Source of the DNA: Planctomycetota bacterium
GTDB lineage: Bacteria; Planctomycetota; Planctomycetia; Planctomycetales; Planctomycetaceae
Assembly: GCA_018242525.1 (NCBI GenBank)
Contig: JAFEBS010000009.1
Coordinates: 20,283-84,282 of the forward strand
Length of the DNA stretch: 64,000 nucleotides
Direction: 5' to 3'
In this document: positions 9,936 to 18,411 of the stretch, piece by piece
Position numbering within the stretch: the first letter of the stretch is position 1
How the letters are laid out: every line of letters begins with the position of its first letter
Translations under genes and position numbers: made by a program
Notes under the pieces: model-generated
The model's input: only the letters and a program-made list of their open reading frames with translations
Databases searched by the model: none
Told to the model about the DNA's origin: nothing

Positions 9936-10111
9936 CGCGGGAAGACAGTGAGGTGGTTCGGTTCACCGGAATAGAATCGTGTTGAGGTCCCTGCCTTTTT
10001 TCGCCCCATGATCCGCTGCGCCCCGGCACGCCGCTTGCTACCCATCCCCGTGTCCCGGTCCCTGGACCGGTTGTTTCCGGGCGATTCTGGCTATTCCGAT
10101 GGTAGGCACCC

Positions 10112-12664
10112 ATGGTGGATCAAACGGTCGGTACCGTGGCACCGGCTCTGCGTGTTTCCGTTTGGCAACATGTGGCGACAGCCGTGTTGGTTCTGGGATT
10201 CATGGCCATCGGTTGGCTGCGGCTGAATGACTGCGATTTGTTCAATCCGGACAGTCCCCGCTATTTGATCTATGCCCAATCCCTGGCCGATTCGGGTCAG
10301 TATCGCGCGATCGATACTCCGGGTGCCCCGCTCTATACGTGGCGCCCACCCGGTTTGCCGATCCTGCTCGCCCCGGTCTTAAAGTTCTTCCCGTACGACG
10401 TCATCGCGGCCAAGTGCGTCGTTCTCGCGACAGGGGCTCTGCTGCTGCTGGTCTTGCATGCGATTGTTTCGTCCACTCGTGGTGGCTGGAGCGGACCGTT
10501 GATGGTGGCGGTGACGGGGACCAGTCCTATGTTTCTGTCCCTGGCGACCGAAGTACTGACCGAGGTTCCGTATTCGCTGGGAATTCTGGCAGCCCTCTAC
10601 GGGTTGGGGCGGTGGAACAATTCGCCCGCAGACGCACCCCGCTGGCCTGCTTATACCGTGGCGCTGATGGCGTTGGCATTCACCCCCATCATACGGACCG
10701 TGGGAGTTGCCCTGGTGGCGGCGGTCGGTTTGTGGAGTCTGACGGCTCGTCGTCGCTGGCGGTTCCTGCCGGCTGTCGCCGTGGCAGTGGCCGGTCTGAT
10801 CTGGCTGTCCTGGCGCAGCCGACTGGCCGCCGGGAACAACTACGCAGGTTCATTGCTGCAGTCAATTCGTGAACATGGTCTCTCGCATGTCATTGCCGAG
10901 GCATTCCGGACTCTTTCGTACTACACGTCCGCGGTTCCCGGAGTTCTGTTACCAGGCATGACGACCGAGCAGCCATTTTTTGCCCCGATGGCGATTGGCC
11001 CCCTGCCCTCGCTGACGGTTCCCGGATTGATCGTCGCATTTCTGGCGTGGTCGATCATCGTGATCGCTGTCGCCGGATTGTGGCAGCAGCGAAGTCGTGC
11101 TGGTGTCGTCGGGGGGCTGTATTTGATGTTGTACTGTGCCTGCCTGGCCATCTGGCCGTGGCGGCATGAACGATTCTTGTGGCCGCTGGTCCCCCTGGTC
11201 TGGGCGTTCGTTCCCGCAGGATGCCGACTGATCGGCCGCATGCTTCCCATGTCGATGCGAACGATCGCCCTGCCAGGGATCGTCGCGGCTCTGATGGCAC
11301 TTTGCGGTTGGCAGGCGTGCGGCGACGCGGCACTCATTGCCGCGAATCAGCGATTTCTGGCCGATCGCGACGGCTTTTATCAGCAGGAAGCCCCCGGTTT
11401 CTATTTCAGCGACTGGCGACAGGCAGGCCGCTGGATTCGCGAAAACAGTTCGCCACATGCGCGCCTGCTGACCTGGCAGGCCGCCGTGGGTGGGACCGCG
11501 CATCGGTTTCAGCGGCGAGTGCAGTTTGAAGCATTGACCCCTGAGAAAGTCCGACAACAGATCGCCAGCTTTCCCGCGCGGTACCTGGTTGTCACGACGG
11601 CTCAATTCGGATTGGGATTCGGCTGGCAACAGGCATTCGCCGACCCGTCGTACCGGTTGACGGTGGTTTATCAGAATCGGGATGTCGCCGTCTTGGAGGT
11701 GTCGCCGAATCGGACCGGCAATGTGTCACGCACGGGCTATGCGGAATGGCTGCAGACCCAGCGTACGGCCCTTGATGAGGTTCTGGCGCGGTCTCCGAAT
11801 CGCCTCGACCTGATCGCCCGCAAGGCGGACCTGTTGCAGGAGGCTGGCGAAACCTCGCAGGCCATCCAACTGCTGGAAGATCTGGTTCAGCGTGGCGTCG
11901 TCACCGTTCGCGTCTGTTCGTCGCTGGGATGGCTCTATTTATCCACACAACAGTACGCCAAAGCGGCGGAGTTTCTGGATTTGGCCCGGGGGCTTCCCAA
12001 TGCGGAACCGGTCGCCGAATCGCTGGCGGACGGTGCCCGGCAGGCAAGAAAGCGATTGACGGAATCCGCCGACGAGTCGCTGGAGAAGACCATTGAGCGA
12101 TCCTTGCATCGAATCCAGAATCAGGTGGCGGCATTAAACCTGCCGGCGGCGGAACGCGAAGTCGACGGCCTTTTGCCAAAAGTACCCGACCACGCGGCGC
12201 TCAACTATTGGCGAGGGTACCTGCATCACCTGTTCGGGGAATCCGAGCTCGCCGAGAAATGGTATGAAGTCGCGGTCCGATCCGGATCTGAGGATGCCCG
12301 CGGCAAACTGTTGTTGCTGAGACTGGAACGGGCTCTCACCCGGTCTGCCGCCACAGTGATCAATCTCGACGGTGCCAGCGAGCCCGTGGATCCAGCCACG
12401 TTCGGTTCCCATGTCCGACTGGCCAAACTCTATGATGAGCATGGCTGGAGCGGACGGGCGGTGGCAACGCTCGAATCCGCCCGACAGAAGTTTGGCGACC
12501 AACCCGAGATCCTGTCACCGCTGGCCGACCTCTACCTGCGTTTCGCCCGTCCGGAAGAAGCCGCCCCGCTCTATCGTCGGGCCCTGGAGGAATGGCCGCA
12601 CGAAAAATCCGTGCAACAAGGCCAGGCCGCAGCAGCAGGAGCACTGAGACAGCCAAAGTACTGA
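10112..12664 (+). CDS. Multi-pass glycosyltransferase-like membrane protein (ArnT/PMT-like) with C-terminal TPR region
   Basis: 850 residues. The first ~410 contain about 10 hydrophobic segments and an early acidic loop with DSPRY followed by a short re-entrant region, the layout of GT-C enzymes that use polyprenyl-phosphate sugars. A periplasmic segment (~430-530) follows. The C-terminal third (~565-845) is alpha-helical and repeat-like (LLQEAGETSQAIQLLEDLV, LYLSTQQYAKAAEFLDLA, LYLRFARPEEAAPLYRRAL), consistent with tetratricopeptide repeats. The substrate cannot be told; protein or envelope glycosylation is inference. Start 10112 is preceded by GGTAGG. No operon partners are seen. Confidence 0.78.
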   Translation: MVDQTVGTVAPALRVSVWQHVATAVLVLGFMAIGWLRLNDCDLFNPDSPRYLIYAQSLADSGQYRAIDTPGAPLYTWRPPGLPILLAPVLKFFPYDVIAAKCVVLATGALLLLVLHAIVSSTRGGWSGPLMVAVTGTSPMFLSLATEVLTEVPYSLGILAALYGLGRWNNSPADAPRWPAYTVALMALAFTPIIRTVGVALVAAVGLWSLTARRRWRFLPAVAVAVAGLIWLSWRSRLAAGNNYAGSLLQSIREHGLSHVIAEAFRTLSYYTSAVPGVLLPGMTTEQPFFAPMAIGPLPSLTVPGLIVAFLAWSIIVIAVAGLWQQRSRAGVVGGLYLMLYCACLAIWPWRHERFLWPLVPLVWAFVPAGCRLIGRMLPMSMRTIALPGIVAALMALCGWQACGDAALIAANQRFLADRDGFYQQEAPGFYFSDWRQAGRWIRENSSPHARLLTWQAAVGGTAHRFQRRVQFEALTPEKVRQQIASFPARYLVVTTAQFGLGFGWQQAFADPSYRLTVVYQNRDVAVLEVSPNRTGNVSRTGYAEWLQTQRTALDEVLARSPNRLDLIARKADLLQEAGETSQAIQLLEDLVQRGVVTVRVCSSLGWLYLSTQQYAKAAEFLDLARGLPNAEPVAESLADGARQARKRLTESADESLEKTIERSLHRIQNQVAALNLPAAEREVDGLLPKVPDHAALNYWRGYLHHLFGESELAEKWYEVAVRSGSEDARGKLLLLRLERALTRSAATVINLDGASEPVDPATFGSHVRLAKLYDEHGWSGRAVATLESARQKFGDQPEILSPLADLYLRFARPEEAAPLYRRALEEWPHEKSVQQGQAAAAGALRQPKY

Positions 12665-13592
12665 AGAGGCAAGTAATCCGAAGCGTTAGCCGAAGGCTGT
12701 GCCAAAACTTCTCGCTCACGCAGCTCCCGCAAACTAATCCCAATCGCAGCGATTTGATTGCAACGGGATTACCACATCGAGCAAGGGCGCGCGCAACCAC
12801 ACATTGGTCGGCTTCGCTCGTCGCTGTGGCAGCCTCGATCATGAGAAACTCGTTCGCAACTGAGGACCGCAAGGCACCGGCGATGTCGATGCGGTCGCGC
12901 CACTGCAGATGGACGGAGGCCTCCATGGAACTGTCATCACCAAGAACCGCTCGCACCAGAAGGTGCGCTACGACGATTCGGGAGTTCAGATGGCAACGCT
13001 CTCAGCGCGTTTACGATACGTTGCCGATGGGGACCGGAAAAATCGAATTGCGGATCTGAACGATGGCAAGCGCTGCAAGAAAAGAATATCAGCACTTCTT
13101 TGAATAGCGTCGACTCTTCCGCGCTCTCGAGCAACTCCGCAGTAAGATCAAGTCAACCATCAATGTCGACGGCGCCCAATTCCTTATAGTCGCACAGCCG
13201 TTGCTCTGGAGAGATATGGATGTTTCGAACAGACCGCTGCAAAGTTAAAGATTCGGGCGACGAAGCCCTCACCGCAAGCACTCGTCTTATCAAGTCACCG
13301 GGCGCGCTTGTCATGAGTGAAATCCGGTAGTGTCCAGTTAATTTGGTGATGGACGGATACAAAAACTACCAGGAACCGCTTTTGTTTGCGACGGAGTGGC
13401 TGGGGTCGACCAACGGGAGCCCCCAGAAAGTTCGAGTGATGGAAATTGGATTCGCCATCGGTCGTTGTGAGAACCATTCGGGAAGCCAGTTCTCAGATGT
13501 TTCATTCCGCGGGATAGGAAATTCGTGTAATTTTTCGGCCGCGGCCGACGCCTTACTATTGGATTGCAGCCGTTACCGCAAGCAGGTCGGTT
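12665..13592. other. 928-bp stretch without a convincing gene; possible coding remnant
   Basis: No ORF here has a plausible start, ribosome site and recognisable protein. One plus frame stays open from about 12867 to 13103 (through MDGGLHGTVITKNRSHQKVR) and reads more protein-like than its surroundings, but it has no upstream start or SD and matches nothing I know. It may be the end of a decayed gene. No tRNA, CRISPR or transposase seen. The last ~250 bases presumably hold the promoter of the ECF sigma gene. Confidence 0.5.
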
Positions 13593-14108
13593 ATGATGGA
13601 GGATTGGGAGGAAATACGACGGCAGTACGGCCCTATTGTTTGGGCGACGGTCTTTCGTATTCTGAGAAATCGTGATCAGGCACTCGACTGCTGCCAGGAG
13701 GTTTTCCTAGAGGCGTTCGAGCGGTCTGAGGAGGATGTCGTGCGCGATTGGCCGGCATTCTTGCGTTGGTTGGCGGTCCGAAGGGCGCTTGATCGCTTAC
13801 GCCGCGTGCGGCGTGCGGCTGCCCACCTGAGTCCTGATTGCGATATCGCCACACGCGCGCGCGGGCCGGTGCCGTCGGAAGAAGCCGAGTTCCGCGAGCT
13901 CGTCGAGCGAGTACGGCTGGAAACGGCCAAGCTGCCCAAGCGGCAGGCCGAGGCATTCTGGTTGTGCTGTGTCGAGGAGACGAGCTATGACGAGGCGGCC
14001 AAACAGATGAACACCGACGCCAACTGCATTGGCGTTCTTATCCATCGTGCCCGGTCGCGGCTGCGTGAATTGCTCGCCGATCTGAATCCAACCCGCATCG
14101 ACTATTGA
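13593..14108 (+). CDS. ECF-type RNA polymerase sigma factor
   Basis: 171 residues, the usual length for an ECF sigma. Region 2 is seen in VWATVFRILRNRDQALDCCQ and WPAFLRWLAVRRALDRLRR; region 4 in LPKRQAEAFWLCCVEETSYD followed by the HTH and IHRARSRLRELL. It directs RNA polymerase to a small regulon. The next gene, 27 bp downstream, encodes a single-pass membrane protein and is the likely regulator or partner. Two adjacent ATGs (13593, 13596) are possible, with AGGTCGG just upstream. The gene may be autoregulated, but I could not identify a promoter motif. Confidence 0.88.
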   Translation: MMEDWEEIRRQYGPIVWATVFRILRNRDQALDCCQEVFLEAFERSEEDVVRDWPAFLRWLAVRRALDRLRRVRRAAAHLSPDCDIATRARGPVPSEEAEFRELVERVRLETAKLPKRQAEAFWLCCVEETSYDEAAKQMNTDANCIGVLIHRARSRLRELLADLNPTRIDY

Positions 14109-14135
14109 ATCGACGAATCGCGAGAGGCCAAATCC

Positions 14136-15503
14136 ATGTCCCGAACGGATGTTGATCAAGTACTGGATCGAATCGTAATAGCTCTGCGTGATGAGCCAAT
14201 TCCAGAGTACATCAGTCCACCGCCCACGCTCCGCCCGAATCAAGTCGTTGGAAGTGTCACGAAAGCCGTGATCGACGGTCAAGGTTCCACCGGACGGTGG
14301 ACGTCTCCGCGATGGCGTCTGGCTGGCGCGACGCTGGCCGTTTTGGCGACAGTTGCGGCCGTCGCCATGCTCACGGCGCCCGCCGCCAGTTCGAGCGCGG
14401 CGTTTGGCGACGTTCAACAAGCGGTCTCCGGCTTCAAATCGCTCCGCTACCGCTGCCTTGATTTCCACGGCGAGCAGGATCCGTACTTAACGACCATCAT
14501 CTCGGTCCCAGGACTGGGATCACATGCCGACGGTCCGCAGGGAGTGGAAACGATCACAAACTGGAAGGTGCGACGGATGTTGCGGCTCGACCATCAGGCG
14601 CGGAGAGCCATCCTCTACCAAGTCTATGTCGCAGACGGACGAGGGGACAGTGACGGGTTCGAAGAGCGAATGCGCAGTCTGCCCCGCGATGCCAAGGAAC
14701 TCGGCTCAGGGGAATTCAATGGCAAGAAGGTGCTGCGTTTCGCCTTTTCCAATCTCGGCGAGTACGTGATCCTGGCTGATCCCGATACGAAACGTCCATT
14801 GCGGATGGAGCTCAAACTCGACAAAGGCTTGCCGGGCAACAGGCCGTTTCGCGAGTTGTTCACGGATTTCGTATTCGACGCGCCCGTGAGCGAATCGCTG
14901 TTTAATCTTGACATTCCGTCGGGATATACGGTCGAGCGGTGCGAAGAGCCGCGCGATCGGAAGCCCATCGACACGCGGACGCTGGTGGTCTCGCCGACGA
15001 TGGGGGTGGGCCCAGTCCGGATGGGAGCACCGAAGGATGAAGTCGTCGCGTTTTTTGGCACACCTGATTGGATCGAGACGCAGCGTCGCTCGCCCAAACG
15101 CTCGCCCGCACCGGGGAACAAGCCGGTTCTGGGCGAAGCAGAAGTCATCTTGGAAAGGCTGCATTACAATTCGCTTGGCTTCGAGGTGATGGTGTCGAGT
15201 GCCGATGGCATGACCGAATTCCGCTGCATGCCGGTTGGCACGATCGCGAGGAAGTTTTTGGGCAAGACCGACTCGGGCATCCAGTTGGGAGCATCAATCG
15301 ACGACGTCTCGCGGGTGCATGGCCCGCCGGAAGTGAAAAGCCAGTTCAGGGAAACGGACTTGCGCTACGTCCACCAGGGATGGGCGTTCTTGTTTGGCGA
15401 TGGTAAACTCAAATCTTTTTCCGCGTTCGAGCCCATTTCCGCCGAGTTCGAGGTTAAAGACAACGGCGATGGCTCGTATACGCAGCGCCTTAAAGAGAAG
15501 TGA
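14136..15503 (+). CDS. Single-pass membrane protein paired with ECF sigma factor (putative anti-sigma/sensor)
   Basis: 455 residues. A short cytoplasmic N-terminus (~1-60), one transmembrane helix (~61-82: LAGATLAVLATVAAVAML) and a large extracytoplasmic region. The latter has two related stretches near the end (VGPVRMGAPKDEVVAFFGTP and GIQLGASIDDVSRVHGPP), which look like a duplicated SmpA/BamE-like 'G-x-s-x-e-e-v-x-x-x-G-x-P' motif. The N-terminus lacks the zinc H-x3-C-x2-C motif of classical anti-sigmas, so an anti-sigma role rests only on synteny. GAGAGG lies 8 nt before the ATG. It is probably co-transcribed with the sigma gene. Confidence 0.75.
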   Translation: MSRTDVDQVLDRIVIALRDEPIPEYISPPPTLRPNQVVGSVTKAVIDGQGSTGRWTSPRWRLAGATLAVLATVAAVAMLTAPAASSSAAFGDVQQAVSGFKSLRYRCLDFHGEQDPYLTTIISVPGLGSHADGPQGVETITNWKVRRMLRLDHQARRAILYQVYVADGRGDSDGFEERMRSLPRDAKELGSGEFNGKKVLRFAFSNLGEYVILADPDTKRPLRMELKLDKGLPGNRPFRELFTDFVFDAPVSESLFNLDIPSGYTVERCEEPRDRKPIDTRTLVVSPTMGVGPVRMGAPKDEVVAFFGTPDWIETQRRSPKRSPAPGNKPVLGEAEVILERLHYNSLGFEVMVSSADGMTEFRCMPVGTIARKFLGKTDSGIQLGASIDDVSRVHGPPEVKSQFRETDLRYVHQGWAFLFGDGKLKSFSAFEPISAEFEVKDNGDGSYTQRLKEK

Positions 15504-15754
15504 TGTGAATCACACGGATATCCCTGGGCTGTCAGTTGCGCAAGAACGGGCGCATTTGTCGAGTCACGAACGGATAGGAAATCCAGCGAGCATTGCGTTC
15601 CACGTTGGGGCATTGGTAGTAGGACGGACAATCCTATTGGCAACGCCAAAGCGAACATGAAGACCAGAACGAAGACCAGGACGCCGACATTATTTCCTGC
15701 CATTCGCTGCCCCTCTACCAATCTCCCTTCATCAATCGAAGCCTGAGATCCGCA

Positions 15755-16480
15755 TTAATACCCGGCAACAGTCGCTTTCGGGACGTCGATTACCGGTAGT
15801 CCAAGCCGTTTGCGACATTCGTCAAGCATGTCAGCCGTCCGGCTGGCACCGCACCGGGTGACCCCCAGTTCGCGCACCGCCAACAGACCATCGAAGTCGC
15901 GAACTCCACCGGCTGCCTTGACCTGACACCATTCGGGCACATGCTTGCGCATCAGCTTCAGATCGTCATGTGTGGCACCGCCGGATCCGTAACCGGTCGA
16001 TGTCTTGACCCAGTCGACTTTCAATTCACCGCAGATCTCGCACAGCCGAATCTTGTGCTCGTCCTTCAAATAGCAGTTTTCGAAGATCACCTTCACCTTC
16101 TGACCGCTGGCATGAGCGACATCGACGACGCTGCGAATATCCTCACGCACGTAGTCCCATCCGCCACTCAAGACCTGGCTGATGTTGACAACCATGTCCA
16201 GTTCCTGACAGCCATCGGCCAGCGCCTGCTTCGCTTCCGCCAGCTTGATGGCGGTCGTGTTCCCCCCATGCGGGAAGCCGATGGTCGTGCTGGGCTTGAC
16301 CGTTGATCCGTGCAACAGGTCGGTGCAGCGACTCAAGTAGTACGGCATGATGCAGACGCTCGCCACATCATAGGCGACCGCCAGACGACACCCCGCCTCC
16401 AGATCCGCCACCGTCAATGTGGGGTTCAACAGCGAGTGGTCAATCATCTTGGACATTTGCTCGTACGTGAAATTCATCAT
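15755..16480 (-). CDS. deoC: Deoxyribose-phosphate aldolase
   Basis: 241 residues, full length for a class I aldolase. It cleaves 2-deoxyribose-5-phosphate to glyceraldehyde-3-phosphate and acetaldehyde in the cytoplasm. Key residues are present: the Schiff-base lysine K159 in VKTSTGYG, K188 in VKAAGGVR and D95 in ELDMVVN. Two start codons (16480, 16477) are adjacent, and no clear SD is visible. It is the last gene of a same-strand run (sugar epimerase, PtuA-like, PtuB-like, ROK kinase, deoC), 66 bp after the ROK kinase. deoC in planctomycetes is often linked to sugar catabolism or microcompartment loci, but no shell-protein gene is in this window. Confidence 0.94.
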   Translation of the reverse strand: MMNFTYEQMSKMIDHSLLNPTLTVADLEAGCRLAVAYDVASVCIMPYYLSRCTDLLHGSTVKPSTTIGFPHGGNTTAIKLAEAKQALADGCQELDMVVNISQVLSGGWDYVREDIRSVVDVAHASGQKVKVIFENCYLKDEHKIRLCEICGELKVDWVKTSTGYGSGGATHDDLKLMRKHVPEWCQVKAAGGVRDFDGLLAVRELGVTRCGASRTADMLDECRKRLGLPVIDVPKATVAGY

Positions 16481-16546
16481 CGATCCATTCTGTCTGGAAA
16501 ATACGTGTCCATCATCGGCGGAATCGTAGTCGCACCGATGGAAAAC

Positions 16547-17509
16547 TCAATTGACTCCACCCCGGACGGCCAGGGCGATCGCACCCAGAATACCAGCCCG
16601 ATCACCAAGCTGCGACTTCTCAATCCGCACTCCATCCGTCGGAAACATTCCGACCCGGCGCCGAACTGTCTCGCGAACCGGTTCCAGCAGGGCATCGCCC
16701 AGTTCCGCAACGCCGCCTCCCAGAACAACCAGATCTGGATGCAGGACCGTCACCACATTGGCGACCGCGATTCCCAGGTACTGAGCGGCCCGGCTAATCG
16801 CCTCGCGCGTCGATTCATCGCCGCAGGCCAGCATCTCGCGTGGTGTCACCAGCGCGGGGTTGCCCGACACCAGATCGAACAACCCGGGAGCCAGCCCCAT
16901 TCGCATCAGCCGAATCCCCTCTGAGGCCAAGGCCGGGCCGCTGGCAAGAGCTTCCAGGCAACCACGATTTCCACAGCCACATCGCGGCCCGTCCGGCAGG
17001 ATCGTCTGGTGGCCCAATTCGCCAGCGGCACCCAGTGGCCCCAGCCGCAATCGGCCGTCCACCACGACACCGCCGCCAATTCCCGTACCGATCGAGAAGA
17101 ACGTCATCGTCAGGGATGAATCCGCGTCCCGCCCATGCCCGTAGGCCAATTCCCCCAGTGTGGCCGTGCGGACATCGTTCAGCAGGTGAACCGGACATCC
17201 CAGAGTCGCCTGCAGTTGATCCGCCACTGCTACGTCACGCCATTGAGTTGGCAGGTTCGGCAGAAACCGGGTGATTCCCCGTGCCACATCGACAAGGCCG
17301 GGAACTCCCACGCCGACGGCTTGCAGCGAAGCGCCAGACTTCGTGACCAGTTCGGAAACCATGCGGTGTATTCGCGCGATCACGGCCGCGGAGCCTTCGT
17401 GCGAATTGGTGGCCGTTTCCGCTTCGGCGACGACCTGCCCCTCCCGGTCGGCCAATGCCGCCGCGATGGTGGTCCCCCCCAGATCAACGCCGGCGAAGAG
17501 TGTTGTCAT
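16547..17509 (-). CDS. ROK family sugar kinase (glucokinase-like)
   Basis: 320 residues. Phosphate-binding DLGGTT (9-14), catalytic D112 in the context LLNDVRTATLGE, GTGIGGG (141-147), E164-x2-H167 and the ROK zinc motif CGCGNRGC (177-184) are all intact, so an active cytoplasmic kinase is expected. ROK kinases with these motifs phosphorylate glucose, N-acetylglucosamine, N-acetylmannosamine, allose or fructose; the substrate cannot be told here. It lies 20 bp after the HNH (PtuB-like) gene and 66 bp before deoC on the same strand, suggesting one transcript. Confidence 0.92.
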   Translation of the reverse strand: MTTLFAGVDLGGTTIAAALADREGQVVAEAETATNSHEGSAAVIARIHRMVSELVTKSGASLQAVGVGVPGLVDVARGITRFLPNLPTQWRDVAVADQLQATLGCPVHLLNDVRTATLGELAYGHGRDADSSLTMTFFSIGTGIGGGVVVDGRLRLGPLGAAGELGHQTILPDGPRCGCGNRGCLEALASGPALASEGIRLMRMGLAPGLFDLVSGNPALVTPREMLACGDESTREAISRAAQYLGIAVANVVTVLHPDLVVLGGGVAELGDALLEPVRETVRRRVGMFPTDGVRIEKSQLGDRAGILGAIALAVRGGVN

Positions 17510-17529
17510 GAATTGAAAGGCACCAGCAT

Positions 17530-18411
17530 CTACGATTTTGTGATCAGAAGATTGATGGCGGCATCATAGATTTTCTTCGCCTCGTCAGGCTCAGAATCAA
17601 ACAGTCGCCGAAAGCTCCGCGCACAATTGAGATGCCGTAATCGTGGCGTAAGAAAATCATTCACAGTCGCCTGGGCCTTGGCTTTTTGAATGGCTGTTCC
17701 CCGAGTGGTTTCCTGGAGAAGTGGAAATAGCCCCAGAATGATCAGGGCTCGGTCACGATAAAGATTGGCACGATCAGGATCATCCAGTTTGAAGAATTCA
17801 ATTGTCACCAGAGCCCGGTTTCTATCGTGCCCGGCTTTTGTCACTGGTTTCGGCGACGTTCCGCGAAATTCAATCAGCGTTTCAGGATCCGTATCAAGTG
17901 GACCAATCGGATAGATCAGATAGGCCCGTTCTTGAACCAGATTTGCCGGATCGTCAGCGGAGAGATCGTAGGTCCCCGCGATCGGAAACTGATCTTTTTT
18001 GAGGGCGGAGTTGCAAGGCTTACACGCCACCGAGTAGTTGAAAGGGTGATATGGCAGCAGATGGTAGCCCTTGGTGCCCGCCGAGATGGCGGCAAACGGG
18101 ATCCCCGCGTTCTTCAATTTCTTCGGCACTTTCCACGCCGTCAACCGTCCCTTCGGACGAAAGTGCTCGACATCCTGTTCAGCCTTCCCGAATTTCACGG
18201 ATTCCATTTCTCGTTCACAGAAGGCGCATTTCCCTTGTCCCTGAAGTCGCATGTAGACGGGTTTAACTTCACTCCAGATACTACTGGCCTCGTCGAACGA
18301 ACCGCTCGCGCGAAACTGTTCGGTTCGATCAGCGGCTCGCTTCAGCCAACCTGGCTTCTCCGCTTCAATCAGTTCCTCCAGTTTCTTCCGGGTGACAAGG
18401 TACTTGATCAT
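17530..18411 (-). CDS. ptuB: HNH endonuclease of the PtuB / TIGR02646 type (Septu-like defence effector)
   Basis: 293 residues. The zinc-ribbon/HNH core reads C62-AF-C65, then DVEHFRPK (H83), YHPFNYSVACKPCN (H122, N125, C130, C133, N134) and KKDQFP. This follows the pattern of the PtuB family found in Septu systems and retron Ec78, where it is the nuclease effector. The start at 18411 is chosen because its ATG overlaps the TGA of the ATPase gene (ATGA), classic translational coupling; the open frame extending upstream to 18840 lies inside the ATPase gene and is not real. The role in anti-phage defence is inferred from family and pairing. The exact subtype (Septu versus a Septu-like orphan) is uncertain; no reverse transcriptase or msr/msd RNA is nearby. 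Confidence 0.82.
   Translation of the reverse strand: MIKYLVTRKKLEELIEAEKPGWLKRAADRTEQFRASGSFDEASSIWSEVKPVYMRLQGQGKCAFCEREMESVKFGKAEQDVEHFRPKGRLTAWKVPKKLKNAGIPFAAISAGTKGYHLLPYHPFNYSVACKPCNSALKKDQFPIAGTYDLSADDPANLVQERAYLIYPIGPLDTDPETLIEFRGTSPKPVTKAGHDRNRALVTIEFFKLDDPDRANLYRDRALIILGLFPLLQETTRGTAIQKAKAQATVNDFLTPRLRHLNCARSFRRLFDSEPDEAKKIYDAAINLLITKS

Noticed and set aside
15365..15721. 118-residue minus-strand ORF with one hydrophobic segment
   Set aside because: Overlaps the end of the ECF partner gene by ~139 bp, lacks an SD and family; the single helix could be chance.
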